Positions 15,486 to 23,388 of a DNA stretch of 39,435 bases are shown piece after piece. The stretch lies in the NCBI RefSeq assembly GCF_000308855.1, contig NZ_BAGM01000130.1, forward strand, positions 1-39,435, read 5' to 3'. The DNA is from Nocardia veterana NBRC 100344. Lineage in GTDB: Bacteria; Actinomycetota; Actinomycetes; Mycobacteriales; Mycobacteriaceae. The translations under genes and the position numbers were made by a program. Numbering within the stretch: position 1 is the first letter of the stretch; every line of letters starts with the position of its first letter. Under the pieces are notes generated by a model. That model was not told where the DNA came from and searched no databases. It worked only from the letters and a program-made list of their open reading frames with translations.

Positions 15486-15625
15486 CGGCACTCACAGTGC
15501 CCGGCCGAGCCGCCTACCCCCCTGGGCCGCTCGGCCCTGGATTCGGCCGCCTACCCCCTGGGCCGTCGGATCCCTTTCGGGCGGCGGAGACATCCCCCTG
15601 CTCTCCGCCGCCCCTCCCCCCTGTA
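15486..15625 (+). ncRNA. 6C-like small RNA (C-rich hairpin loops)
   Basis: Three consecutive hairpins display runs of cytosine in their loops. Hairpin 1 pairs GGCCGAG (15503-15509) with CTCGGCC (15530-15536) and exposes TACCCCCCTG (six C). Hairpin 2 pairs CGGCC (15544-15548) with GGCCG (15561-15565), with GGAT/ATCC outside it, and exposes CTACCCCCTG (five C). Hairpin 3 has a perfect 12-bp stem (15579-15590 with 15602-15613) and loop CATCCCCCTGC. A further six-C run follows at 15616-15621. Cytosine-loop twin hairpins define the actinobacterial 6C RNA (Rfam 6C). The stretch 15399-15898 has no believable protein gene; 15626-15898 beyond the RNA is the yibE leader region. The RNA's 3' end is uncertain. 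Loops of five C and a third hairpin deviate from the consensus I remember. Confidence 0.6.
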
Positions 15626-15898
15626 CCGCCTCTCCGAGTATTCAGGCCAGGTTCGAGTGCGGAGTTCTCTGCGTTGGCGGCCGGCGGATGTTCGGTTGGT
15701 TCTGTTGGCCCGTGCCCGGTGAGTTACCCATGTTCTTGCGTGATCAGGTGTGCGGTTGCACAAATGTTCGGGTGCACATGCGAACTCGCTGGGAACGAGT
15801 TGACAGGGCCGTCCGGGGCCGCCGAAGTTCACGTGCGCCTGAATCCGGCCAAAGTACGCAGGGACGCAGCACAAGCTGCTGTTGAAAATACTTTCCTT

Positions 15899-15904
15899 TA
15901 AGCT
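15899..15904 (+). promoter_or_regulatory. -10 box near the yibE/F start codon
   Basis: TAAGCT lies seven bases before the GTG at 15912. A start one base ahead of the codon would be expected, so the mRNA would be nearly leaderless. Confidence 0.4.
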
Positions 15905-15911
15905 CGCTGCG

Positions 15912-17714
15912 GTGAGCGAGCATCATCATCACCATCATGACCATTCCGGGCCTATTGCTATCGGGGCTACGGCGGCTCGGGTGGTGGTGGGCGTACTCAC
16001 CGCGATCGGGGTGATCGTCGTGATCGCCATGATCTGGTTGTGGCCCAGCCGGCAGCACGTGGATATTCCGTTGCCGATGCAGAACGGCGGCGGTGGGGCG
16101 GTGCAAACCGAGGCCGGCACCGTGGTGATGCAGGATCTGGGGCCGTGCGGCAGCCCGTCGAACGGGCGGGCGTTCCCGGATACGCCGCAACCACCGCCGA
16201 CCAATTCGTATACCTGCCAGCGCAGTCTCGTCTCGATCGACTCAGGACCGAGCAAGGGCAGCCACACGCTGCTCGAGCTCGCGCCGGGGCCCGGACAACC
16301 CGATCTGCACGCCGGTGACCACATTCGGCTGGTACGGCAGGACGATCCCAGCGGCACGACCATCTACTCCTTCGACGACTACGCCCGGGGACTGCCGCTC
16401 CTGCTGATCGCCATCGTGTTCGCGGTGGTGATCGTGGCGGTGGCGCGCTGGCGCGGCCTGCGCGCGGTGCTCGGATTGGTGTTCGCGTTCGGGGTGCTGG
16501 TGGTGTTCCTGTTGCCCGCGCTGCTCGACGGGAAACCCGCGCTGCCGGTCGCGTTGGTTTCGGGGGCGCTGATTCTCTACGCGGTGTTGTATCTGGCGCA
16601 CGGGGTGAATCTGCGCACCAGTTCGGCGCTGCTCGGCACCTTGAGTGCGATGGTGCTCGCCGCGGTACTGTCCTGGGTCGCGCTGGAGGTCACCCACCTC
16701 ACCGGTTTGTCCGAGGAACAGAACACCAATGTGGCCACCTACCTGCAGCACGTCAGTATCACGGGGCTGCTGCTGGCCGGATTCATCATCGGTTCGCTCG
16801 GTGTGCTCAACGACGTCACCATCACCCAGGCCTCCGCGGCCTTCGAGTTGGCCGCGCTGGACGAGGATGCCACGCGCCGTGAGGTTTTCGCGGCCGCGAT
16901 GCGGGTCGGCCGGGACCATATCGCAAGTACCGTCTACACCCTGGTCCTCGCCTATGCTGGTGGTGCGCTGCCACTGTTGCTGATGTTCTCGGTCGCCGGG
17001 CGGTCGATCCGCGACGTGCTCACCGGCGATGCGGTCGCCATCGAAATCACCCGGTCCGCGGTCGGCGGTATCTGCCTGGCGCTCTCGGTCCCGCTGACCA
17101 CGGCGATCGCGGTGTTGCTGGCCCGCCCCTTCGGCCGGTCCGGCGACGAGGACGACTACGAGCCCGAACCTCGCCGCACCCGGGCGGCAGCCAGCGCGCG
17201 CCGGGCGTCCGAAACCACCGGTGGCCACCGCCGCGTCGAGACCACCGGGAGCCACCGCCGCGTCGACGAGCGCGGCGCGACCGCTACGGGTGGTCAGCGA
17301 CGCGTAGTCCGCGGCGCCCCACCGAACGCCCGCCGTGGCCCGGAATCCACCGGCGCGCAGCGGCGTATCGGCCGAGGCGGTGCGGAGCCCACCGGCGGCC
17401 ACCGCCGTGTTCCCGGCGATTCGGAATCCACAGGTGAACAACGCCGCATCCCCGGCGGCGCGGAACACACCGGAGGCCGTCGCCGCGACCCCAGCGCTGC
17501 GGAAACCACAGGGGGACACCGCCGTATCGATCGTCGGCCGCCGGAGGCCGCGGGTGGCACCGGCCGCGAACGGATACCGAGGCCGGGGCGGCCGGCCGAG
17601 GGCCCCCGCGCCGGCCGGCCCACCCGTCCGGCCCGTCCCGATGCCGACCCCCGGAACCGTGACGAGGGCAGACAGCCCAGACGGCCCTGGCCCACAACGG
17701 ATTACGAGGACTGA
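15912..17714 (+). CDS. YibE/F-family membrane protein with His-rich N-terminus and repeat tail
   Basis: A 600-residue polytopic protein. The N-terminus VSEHHHHHHDH is a potential metal-binding stretch, followed by a membrane helix at 23-44. An extracytoplasmic region with DLHAGDHIRL and two cysteines comes next. Seven or so helices from about 155 to 405 carry the YibE/F hallmarks: LVFAFGVLVVFLLPALLDG, GSLGVLNDVTITQASAAFEL and VGRDHIASTVYTLVLAYAGGALPLLL. The tail (about 410-600) is Arg/Gly/Pro-rich and holds at least eight TGGHRRV-type units. The GTG at 15912 was preferred because the upstream in-frame TTG at 15882 has no ribosome-binding site. YibE/F proteins are suspected transporters; the substrate is unknown. 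The 3' end overlaps the convergent MFS gene by 13 bp. Confidence 0.8.
   Translation: MSEHHHHHHDHSGPIAIGATAARVVVGVLTAIGVIVVIAMIWLWPSRQHVDIPLPMQNGGGGAVQTEAGTVVMQDLGPCGSPSNGRAFPDTPQPPPTNSYTCQRSLVSIDSGPSKGSHTLLELAPGPGQPDLHAGDHIRLVRQDDPSGTTIYSFDDYARGLPLLLIAIVFAVVIVAVARWRGLRAVLGLVFAFGVLVVFLLPALLDGKPALPVALVSGALILYAVLYLAHGVNLRTSSALLGTLSAMVLAAVLSWVALEVTHLTGLSEEQNTNVATYLQHVSITGLLLAGFIIGSLGVLNDVTITQASAAFELAALDEDATRREVFAAAMRVGRDHIASTVYTLVLAYAGGALPLLLMFSVAGRSIRDVLTGDAVAIEITRSAVGGICLALSVPLTTAIAVLLARPFGRSGDEDDYEPEPRRTRAAASARRASETTGGHRRVETTGSHRRVDERGATATGGQRRVVRGAPPNARRGPESTGAQRRIGRGGAEPTGGHRRVPGDSESTGEQRRIPGGAEHTGGRRRDPSAAETTGGHRRIDRRPPEAAGGTGRERIPRPGRPAEGPRAGRPTRPARPDADPRNRDEGRQPRRPWPTTDYED
17209..17532 (+). 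repeat. TGGHRRV-type coding repeat in the YibE/F tail
   Basis: At least eight copies of a nine-residue unit (E/A)xTG(G/S/A/E)(H/Q/R)RR(V/I): ETTGGHRRV, ETTGSHRRV, ATATGGQRRV, ESTGAQRRI, EPTGGHRRV, ESTGEQRRI, EHTGGRRRD and ETTGGHRRI. They are separated by short Gly/Pro/Arg spacers. The codons vary between copies, so this is a conserved protein repeat rather than a recent DNA expansion. Confidence 0.8.
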
Positions 17715-18928
17715 CGGCTTCGTACCACGGCCGCGGTGCGGTCTCCGCCCCGCCGGGCCGCGGTAGCCACCGCCGCGACAGCGATCGCGAGTGCCGAGAC
17801 CGTCGCGGTAGTCGACCATCCGAACCAGCTCACCGCCGCCGCGCCGAAGGCGGTACCCGCACTGCCCCCGACGAAGTACACCACCATGTAGGCACTGTTG
17901 TAGCGGGCGGGTGCGCCCGCATCGATGGCGAGCACCGTGCTCTGATTGGCCACCTGCGCGGCGAACAGCCCGGCATCGAACAGCCCGAGACAGACCAGCG
18001 TGAGCATCGTATTCGGCAGCGCCACAACGAGAGTCGCCGTCGCCAGGCCCGCGAGGACCAGCCCCGCCAGAACAACCCGGCGGGCACCGACCCGATCCGT
18101 CCACACTCCCGCGATCCGGGTAGCGGCGACGCCGAGCAGACCGGCGAAGGCGTAGAGGCCGATTCGCTCGGACGAGTAGGAGAACGGCGGCTGCGCCAGC
18201 GCCGCCGCGAGTCCGGCCCATACGGTGCAGAAGGCGAAGAACCACAATGTGCCGCGCAGCGCCGCCGATCGCAGCGCGGGGTGACGACTGAACAGCACCG
18301 GCAATTCTCGCAGCATCGTCAGATAGCCGGTGGTCACGGTGCCGGTCGCAGCGGGCAATGCGATCAGTGTCGCTGCCGCGAACATCGCACATGCCACGGC
18401 GAAGAGGAGAAGCATCCCACGCCAGCCGACCGCCTCGGTCAGCCAGCCACCGGCGATGCGGCCGACCAGGATGCCGGCCGAGATCCCGGCGGTCACCGTT
18501 CCCAGTACCGTCGCCCGCCGACTCGGTTCCGCGAATCGTCCTGCGACAGAACTCAGTTGAGCACCCACCGCGGACGCCGCGCCGATCAGACCGATCATCG
18601 GTCCGAGCAGCCAGACCGTCCCGGCCGCCGCTGCGAGCGCCGACGCCGCGCCGAGCACACCGAATTGCAACGCGATCACGACCCGGGGCGGGTGCCGGTC
18701 CACCAGCGGAACCAGCAGGGCCAGGCCGAGTAGATAGCCGACCGGCCCGCACGCCAGCGCGAAGCCCATCTCCGCCACGGATATTCGCAGCGATGCCGCC
18801 ACCGCCCCGATACCCGGCTGCAGCACGTACATGGTGGCGGTGCCGAGCCCGGCCGCCACCGTCATGAGGCCGACGACGGAGGTGCGCAGCACCGGATCAC
18901 GCGTTTCGACGAGCAGGTGATTGTCCAT
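17702..18928 (-). CDS. MFS transporter (drug/metabolite exporter type)
   Basis: A 408-residue protein with about twelve hydrophobic helices. It carries the loop motif LVDRHPPRVVI between helices 2 and 3, a GTVTAGISAGILVGRIAGGWL segment fitting helix 5 of exporters, and a second-half copy (TDRVGARRVVLAG). These place it with DHA-type major facilitator exporters related to arabinose-efflux-like permeases. The substrate cannot be read from the sequence. Its stop lies inside the end of the YibE/F gene (13-bp convergent overlap). The ATG at 18928 has a TAGCGT -10 box at seven bases and no Shine-Dalgarno, so the mRNA is likely nearly leaderless. It is followed upstream by a TetR gene reading the same way, whose product could also act here. 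Confidence 0.85.
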   Translation of the reverse strand: MDNHLLVETRDPVLRTSVVGLMTVAAGLGTATMYVLQPGIGAVAASLRISVAEMGFALACGPVGYLLGLALLVPLVDRHPPRVVIALQFGVLGAASALAAAAGTVWLLGPMIGLIGAASAVGAQLSSVAGRFAEPSRRATVLGTVTAGISAGILVGRIAGGWLTEAVGWRGMLLLFAVACAMFAAATLIALPAATGTVTTGYLTMLRELPVLFSRHPALRSAALRGTLWFFAFCTVWAGLAAALAQPPFSYSSERIGLYAFAGLLGVAATRIAGVWTDRVGARRVVLAGLVLAGLATATLVVALPNTMLTLVCLGLFDAGLFAAQVANQSTVLAIDAGAPARYNSAYMVVYFVGGSAGTAFGAAAVSWFGWSTTATVSALAIAVAAVATAARRGGDRTAAVVRSRQSS

Positions 18929-18935
18929 GCGGACG

Positions 18936-18941
18936 ACGCTA
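18936..18941 (-). promoter_or_regulatory. -10 box near the MFS start codon
   Basis: TAGCGT on the minus strand, seven bases before the ATG at 18928. This implies a leader of about one base. Confidence 0.5.
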
Positions 18942-19006
18942 GGAACCGGGCTCGGGCGGTGCTGGCGTCAATCGGACACGACCGTCCGAAGTCGCGAACA
19001 TCCGAG

Positions 19007-19618
19007 TCAGTGGCGTGCCGAATCCGGTCGGTCCGAGTCGAGTCCCATGGCGGCGAGGAGCCGATCCGCGTACCCGGCGTCGACGGTTTCCCCGCTGACC
19101 AGCAGTCGGTAGTACAGCGCCCCGTAGATCAGGTCGATGGTGATGTCGGGGTCGAAGTCGGCCGGGAGCCGACCGGCGGCTTTGCCGGACGTGATGAGTT
19201 CGCCAACCTCCGCGCGGCGGCGGGCGAGGAACCGATCGCGCAGTGCCGCAGCCAATTCCGGGTCGTGCTGCGCCGCGGCGACCAAGGCGACGAACGGGCG
19301 GCGGGCCTCGGGGTCGCCCATCAATGTCGCGACCCGGCGGACCGTGGTGCGGAGCCGGGTCAGTTCATCCCCTTCGGCCGGAACGCTCATCCGCTCGGCG
19401 AAGGCGTCGGTGAACGCGTCCATGAGCACGGCCGCCTTGGTGGGCCACCACCGGTAGATGGTGTTCTTGCTGACCCCCGCGTGGGTGGCGATCTCGTCCA
19501 CGCTCAAGCCCGGCAGGCCGCGATCGGTCAGCAGCTCCCGTGCCGCGGCGAGCACCGCTCGCCTGGATCGCTCACTGCGCGGCCGGCCCGGACCGCGCCC
19601 CTGCTTCGACGCCACCAT
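19007..19618 (-). CDS. TetR-family transcriptional regulator
   Basis: A 203-residue protein starting MVASKQGRGPGRPRSERSRRAVLAA. The helix-turn-helix is at about residues 39-66: LSVDEIATHAGVSKNTIYRWWPTKAAVL. The YRWWPTK form is typical of one large TetR branch. The C-terminal ligand domain has DPELAAALRDRFLARRRAEV and ITIDLIYGALYYRLL, again usual for that branch. The ATG at 19618 sits six bases from a TACACT -10 box, so the mRNA is probably leaderless; no Shine-Dalgarno is present. It is divergent from an SDR gene across 65 bp that contains a GATAC palindrome. It most likely represses itself and the SDR gene and releases on binding the SDR substrate or a related molecule (inference). Confidence 0.9.
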   Translation of the reverse strand: MVASKQGRGPGRPRSERSRRAVLAAARELLTDRGLPGLSVDEIATHAGVSKNTIYRWWPTKAAVLMDAFTDAFAERMSVPAEGDELTRLRTTVRRVATLMGDPEARRPFVALVAAAQHDPELAAALRDRFLARRRAEVGELITSGKAAGRLPADFDPDITIDLIYGALYYRLLVSGETVDAGYADRLLAAMGLDSDRPDSARH

Positions 19619-19624
19619 GGCACG

Positions 19625-19630
19625 AGTGTA
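19625..19630 (-). promoter_or_regulatory. -10 box, leaderless position for the TetR gene
   Basis: TACACT on the minus strand with six bases to the ATG at 19618. The operator candidate lies 14 bp further upstream, over the -35 region. Confidence 0.6.
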
Positions 19631-19643
19631 GCGTTTTAGATAC

Positions 19644-19658
19644 GATACGATCAGTATC
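19644..19658. promoter_or_regulatory. TetR operator candidate
   Basis: GATAC (19644-19648) and GTATC (19654-19658) flank GATCA. An extra GATAC directly precedes it at 19639-19643. It lies between the divergent TetR and SDR start codons and so could control both promoters. Confidence 0.6.
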
Positions 19659-19683
19659 CAAAATACACCGAGGTAAGGGGCAC

Positions 19684-20514
19684 ATGATGGCAGCAGACAA
19701 GGTGTGGCTGGTAACGGGCGCCTCCTCCGGATTCGGCTTGGCGCTGACCCGGGCGATCGCGGCGGCAGGTGGCCGGGTGGCCGCGACGGCCCGCGATCCC
19801 GAGCGGGCATCGGCGCTGCGGGAGGTGGCGGCCGAACATCCCGGTCGCATCCTGATCACCCCGTTGGACGTGACCGACGCGGAGCAGGCCCGTCGTGCGG
19901 TGGCGCACGCGCAGCAGACCTTCGGGCGGATCGATGTGGTGGTGAACAACGCGGGTTACGGAGTCTTCGGCGCGCTGGAGGAGATTCCGGATTCCGAGGT
20001 GCGAGCGGTCTTCGAGACCAACGTATTCGGATCGCTGAACGTGATCCGCGCCGCGCTGCCGGTGTTGCGCGAACAGCGCCACGGTCACATCGTTCAGATC
20101 TCGTCGGTCGCCGGGGTCACCGCGCCCTCGCCCGGCCTGGGCCTCTATGCCGCAACCAAATTCGCGGTCGAGGGCATGAACGAAGGGCTGCTCCGGGAGG
20201 TCGCGCATCTCGGGATCGGCGTGACGATCGTCGAGCCCGGCATGTTCGGCACGAGTTTCGTTGCCGCCCTGGGCATCACCCCGGTCTCCGCCCCCGACTA
20301 CCGGCCCAGTGTCCAAGCGGCGTACGACCGGCTGTCCACGCTGAACCCCAGCAGCTACGGCGATCCGGCCGAGGCCGCGCGTCACATCATCGCCGCCGTC
20401 GATTCACCCGAGCCACCGCTCCGACTCCCGGTGGGACAGGACGCGATCGCGGCGATCCGGGGCAAGCTGACCGAGCAGCTCGCGGCGCTGGATGCGATGG
20501 CGGTGGCGGGGTAG
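19684..20514 (+). CDS. SDR-family oxidoreductase
   Basis: A 276-residue classical short-chain dehydrogenase/reductase. The cofactor motif TGASSGFG is at residues 11-18, LDVTD at 61-65 and NNAG at 88-91. The catalytic Ser is near 141 (ISSVAG), Tyr155 and Lys159 are in YAATK, and VEPGMFGT follows. An Arg at position 37 after the second strand (ATARDPE) favours NADP(H). Two adjacent ATGs (19684, 19687) follow GAGGTAAGGGG; the second has slightly better spacing. It is divergent from the TetR gene and shares the palindromic operator. The GFGLALTRAIAAAGGRV and EALR/PSSYGDP patterns are those of a broad group often annotated as oxidoreductases of unknown substrate. Confidence 0.9.
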   Translation: MMAADKVWLVTGASSGFGLALTRAIAAAGGRVAATARDPERASALREVAAEHPGRILITPLDVTDAEQARRAVAHAQQTFGRIDVVVNNAGYGVFGALEEIPDSEVRAVFETNVFGSLNVIRAALPVLREQRHGHIVQISSVAGVTAPSPGLGLYAATKFAVEGMNEGLLREVAHLGIGVTIVEPGMFGTSFVAALGITPVSAPDYRPSVQAAYDRLSTLNPSSYGDPAEAARHIIAAVDSPEPPLRLPVGQDAIAAIRGKLTEQLAALDAMAVAG

Positions 20515-20557
20515 CGCCAACCGGTTGTGGCACGGTCGCACCGAAGGCGAGACCACC

Positions 20558-20995
20558 TCACCCCTCCGCGTGCGCGATGAAACGGGCCAGCAGGTCGCTG
20601 AGCTGTCGTCGCTCCGAATCGGACAGTGGGGCACACATGTCATCCATCACCGCGGCGGTGACCGTGGCGGCCGCGGCAACGCGGTCGCGTCCCGCCTCGG
20701 TGATGTGCACCTGATAGCTGCGACGGTCCCGCGGATCGCGGCGCCGTTCCGCCAGTCCCTCACGTTCCAGGTCGTCGATCACGTAGACCATCGAGGACTT
20801 GTCCAGCTGCAGCCGGTCCACGAGCGTCCGCTGATTCGCCGGGCCGTCTTGGGCCAGCGTGTTCAGCACACCCAAGTGCCGCAGCTCTATGCCGAATTCC
20901 CGCAGCGCCCGGTTCGTGGCGGCGCGTGCGTACCGATGCGCCAGGTACAGCTGGCCGCCGATCCGAACACCGATGTCCTCCGTCGTTTCGCGCAC
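20558..20995 (-). CDS. MarR-family transcriptional regulator
   Basis: A 145-residue winged-helix protein. LRHLGVLNTLAQDGPANQRTLVDRLQLDKSSMVYVIDDLEREGLAERRRDPRDRRSYQVHITEAGR (about 38-105) is the full MarR DNA-binding core with the DxRDRR wing. Flanking helices form the dimer. The start is the GTG at 20995, directly behind GATGAG. An ATG at 21000 is out of frame. It is divergent from a flavin monooxygenase gene with 51 bp between them, containing a perfect ACAGA/TCTGT inverted repeat. It likely represses that gene until a phenolic or other small ligand binds (inference from the family). Confidence 0.9.
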   Translation of the reverse strand: MRETTEDIGVRIGGQLYLAHRYARAATNRALREFGIELRHLGVLNTLAQDGPANQRTLVDRLQLDKSSMVYVIDDLEREGLAERRRDPRDRRSYQVHITEAGRDRVAAAATVTAAVMDDMCAPLSDSERRQLSDLLARFIAHAEG

Positions 20996-21014
20996 CTCAT
21001 CATTATGACCGATG

Positions 21015-21027
21015 ACAGATCGTCTGT
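21015..21027. promoter_or_regulatory. MarR operator candidate
   Basis: A perfect inverted repeat ACAGA-TCG-TCTGT, centred between the divergent MarR and monooxygenase genes. It ends 7 bp upstream of the monooxygenase -10 box. A partial second copy (CAGATAG) follows at 21031-21037. Confidence 0.55.
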
Positions 21028-21034
21028 TTTCAGA

Positions 21035-21040
21035 TAGTTT
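21035..21040 (+). promoter_or_regulatory. -10 box, leaderless position for the flavin monooxygenase
   Basis: TAGTTT with six bases to the ATG at 21047 and no Shine-Dalgarno in between. The operator candidate lies just upstream. Confidence 0.55.
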
Positions 21041-21046
21041 GTTTCC

Positions 21047-22141
21047 ATGGATATCGTCATAGTCGGTGCCGGCCTGGCCGGAGCACTGCTGGCACAGGGT
21101 CTACGCCGCGCCGGCCTCGAGGTGCGGTTGTTCGAACGGGAACCGGAGAACCAGCAGGGGCAGGGGTATCGCATTCACCTCGAACCCGAAGGCGACCTCG
21201 CCCTGCGCGAATGCCTGCCACCGGAGCTCTACGACCGCGTTCTCGCCACGTCCGGCAAACCCGGCCGCGGCGTATGCGTGCTCGATCCACAGCTCGATCT
21301 CGTGCGGGAGATCCCGGTGCCGGACCCGCCCGAACCGGAACGCACCGGCCGGCATGTGACCGTGGACCGTCAGACCCTGCGTCGAATCATGCTGACCGGC
21401 ATGGATGTTCACTACGGTGCCGCCTTCGAGAAGTTCGAGCTGCTCGACAGCGGCCGAGTGCGGTCGTTGTTCTCCGACGGTACGGTCGCCGAAGCCGATC
21501 TGCTCGTTGCCGCCGATGGCACCCACTCGCGTATTCGGGCGCAACTGCTCCCGGAGGCCGAGGTGATCGAGACCGGCCAATCGGAAATCTACGGCAAGAC
21601 GCTGCTCACCGACGAGGTGCGTGAGCTGATGCCGGCGGCCGCGCTGGACAGCTTCACCACAATCGTGGGTACCGACGGCCGGTTCGTGCCGCTGGCCGCC
21701 CACCGATTCCGTTCCGGCGGCGAGGATTATGTGATGTGGGTGGTCGTCGCGCCGAAGCCGATGTTCCCGATCGACCTCACCCGCGCCGACGCTGCCGGCC
21801 TGCTCGAGGTGGCCGCCGAGATGGTCGCGGACTGGCATCCGAATATTGGGGCGATCATACGCCGGGGGCTTCCCGGCAGCGTCGCGGCCACGACGATCCG
21901 AACCGCAAAGCCGTTGCCGCACTGGAAGACCGGCCCCGTCACACTGGTCGGCGATGCCATTCACACCATGATCCCGGCCGGGACCAGTGCCGGTGCGGCA
22001 TTGTGGGATGCTGCCGCGTTGTGCCGACAGCTGGCGGCACGCCCGGAGTCGTTGCGAGAAGCGGTGCGCGACTACGAGATCGAGATGCTCGACCACGGAT
22101 TCGCCGCGGTCGCCGCCGCGCTGGAGCGCGGTTCGTCCTGA
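21047..22141 (+). CDS. FAD-dependent (class A) monooxygenase
   Basis: A 364-residue flavoprotein. The FAD-binding GAGLAG is at 7-12 with the acidic end of the second strand at FERE. The DG motif (AADGTHSRIR) is at about 160-170, and the second FAD motif LVGDAIHTMIPAGTSAG is at about 300-316. These define the p-hydroxybenzoate hydroxylase-like group. The length is normal for the short members without an extra C-terminal domain. NAD(P)H and oxygen use is expected; the substrate is unknown but may be aromatic, given the MarR partner. ATSGKPGRGVCVLDPQLDLV lies in the substrate-lid region. A strong hairpin terminator follows. Confidence 0.88.
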   Translation: MDIVIVGAGLAGALLAQGLRRAGLEVRLFEREPENQQGQGYRIHLEPEGDLALRECLPPELYDRVLATSGKPGRGVCVLDPQLDLVREIPVPDPPEPERTGRHVTVDRQTLRRIMLTGMDVHYGAAFEKFELLDSGRVRSLFSDGTVAEADLLVAADGTHSRIRAQLLPEAEVIETGQSEIYGKTLLTDEVRELMPAAALDSFTTIVGTDGRFVPLAAHRFRSGGEDYVMWVVVAPKPMFPIDLTRADAAGLLEVAAEMVADWHPNIGAIIRRGLPGSVAATTIRTAKPLPHWKTGPVTLVGDAIHTMIPAGTSAGAALWDAAALCRQLAARPESLREAVRDYEIEMLDHGFAAVAAALERGSS

Positions 22142-22152
22142 CACAAGCGGCC

Positions 22153-22185
22153 AGGTCGGCGAGGTTCGTCCTCGTGCGCCGACCT
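22153..22185 (+). terminator. Terminator after the flavin monooxygenase
   Basis: AGGTCGGCG (22153-22161) pairs with CGCCGACCT (22177-22185), and the inner AGG/CCT adds to the stem. It lies 11 bp past the stop, with no U-tract. Confidence 0.65.
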
Positions 22186-22458
22186 GTCGCAAACCCTCCT
22201 GGTCGAGCCATCGCAAAGACACCGCACCGATGCCTGGCTCCGTGGCAAGGGTAATCGCGGACAGCGCCGCCAGGGGCAAGTCCGATATCGCGATGTACGG
22301 GTCCGTCACGGCAGGGACGCGACACTCAACGGACACACCGACCACTCACCGACCGAGCCAAAGGCGCGCTGCGCGTGTATGTTTCGCCTTACCGCGCAAT
22401 TCACCGCGAGTGCGACACGCAATGATCGCGCGCCTCGGCACGCAAGGGTGCGAGTGTT
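22186..22458. other. Gene-free stretch
   Basis: It lies between the monooxygenase terminator and the 3' end of the ECF sigma gene. Frames crossing it lack start signals and recognisable protein content. No repeat, RNA or promoter could be supported. Confidence 0.5.
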
Positions 22459-23352
22459 TCAGCGCAGCGTGAACGCGGCCCCGGAGGTGACGCGGGTCAG
22501 CTTCTGCGGATTGCGGACGAAGTAGAGGCCGGTGATGCGCCCCTGCTCCACCTGGGCGGCCATGACGCCGTCGATCTCGCCGCCCACGCGGAAGACCAGT
22601 GCCGGATTGCCGTTCACCACAGTGGATTCCATCGCGATCGCCGCGGCCGTCTTGCCGATTCCGCCGAGGATGTAGCGGACCACCGCCTCGGCACCGACCA
22701 CCGGTCGCAGGGCGGCGCGTTTCACCCCGCCGCCGTCGCTGACCAGCACGACCTGCGGGGCGAGGACGTCGAGCAGGTGCTGCGGGTCGCCCGTGTCGAG
22801 CGCACGCCGGAACGACTCCAGCGCCGCCCTCGCCCGGCTCGGCGGAACAACTTCGCGCGGCCGACGGGCTGCTACGTGGCGGCGGGCGCGATGCGCGATC
22901 TGCCGCACCGCCGCCGGAGTCTTGTCGACGGCGGCGGCGATGTCGTCGTAGTCGAGATCGAAGACTTCCCGCAGCACGAAGACCGCGCGTTCGATCGGCG
23001 ACAACGTCTCCAGGACCAGCAACATCGCCATCGACATGCTCTCGGCGAGTTCGACGTCCTCGGCGATATCCGGTGCGGTGAGCATCGGCTCGGGCAACCA
23101 GGGCCCGACGTAGGATTCCTTGCGGCGGTCCATGGTTCGCATTCGGTTCAGCGCCTGCCGAGTCGTGATCCGCACCAGATAGGCACGCTCGTCGTGCACC
23201 TGGCCCACCTCGACCCGCATCCAGCGCAACCAGGTCTCCTGCAGGACGTCCTCGGCGTCGGCCGCCGACCCGAGCATCTCGTAGGCGACCGTGAACAGCA
23301 GGTTGCGATGGGCGACGAAGGCATCGGTCGCCGGGTCGGTGTGGTCGCTCAC
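22459..23352 (-). CDS. sigJ: ECF sigma factor, ECF41 (SigJ-like) group
   Basis: A 297-residue sigma factor. Region 2 is at about 12-75 (LLFTVAYEMLGSAADAEDVLQETWLRW) and region 4 at about 110-165 (LSPIERAVFVLREVFDLDYDDIA then AVRQIAHRARRHV). A SnoaL-like C-terminal extension of about 120 residues follows. The ECF41 signatures are visible: WLPEP at 85-89 in the linker, DGGG at 206-209 and NPQKL at 281-285. In this group the extension acts in place of an anti-sigma factor. The GTG at 23352 is behind a purine run. It is the second gene of a two-gene unit with a DoxX-like gene 36 bp upstream, and a TGTCAC/TGTC promoter candidate precedes that gene, so the operon may be self-controlled. SigJ is the M. 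tuberculosis member. Confidence 0.9.
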   Translation of the reverse strand: MSDHTDPATDAFVAHRNLLFTVAYEMLGSAADAEDVLQETWLRWMRVEVGQVHDERAYLVRITTRQALNRMRTMDRRKESYVGPWLPEPMLTAPDIAEDVELAESMSMAMLLVLETLSPIERAVFVLREVFDLDYDDIAAAVDKTPAAVRQIAHRARRHVAARRPREVVPPSRARAALESFRRALDTGDPQHLLDVLAPQVVLVSDGGGVKRAALRPVVGAEAVVRYILGGIGKTAAAIAMESTVVNGNPALVFRVGGEIDGVMAAQVEQGRITGLYFVRNPQKLTRVTSGAAFTLR

Positions 23353-23388
23353 TTCTCGATCTCTCGTCGTCGGGTCGTCGGCCGAATA

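Noticed and set aside
15471..15901. Small open frames across the alaT-yibE gap
   Set aside because: Several overlapping frames of low-information Pro/Arg-rich sequence without ribosome-binding sites; the region is better explained by the C-loop RNA.
15882..15911. Upstream TTG start for yibE/F
   Set aside because: No ribosome-binding site; the GTG at 15912 has a placed -10 box and starts right before the His run.
16242..18752. Minus-strand open frame of 836 codons across yibE/F and the MFS gene
   Set aside because: It is in another frame than the MFS gene and antisense to yibE/F, with no recognisable domain.
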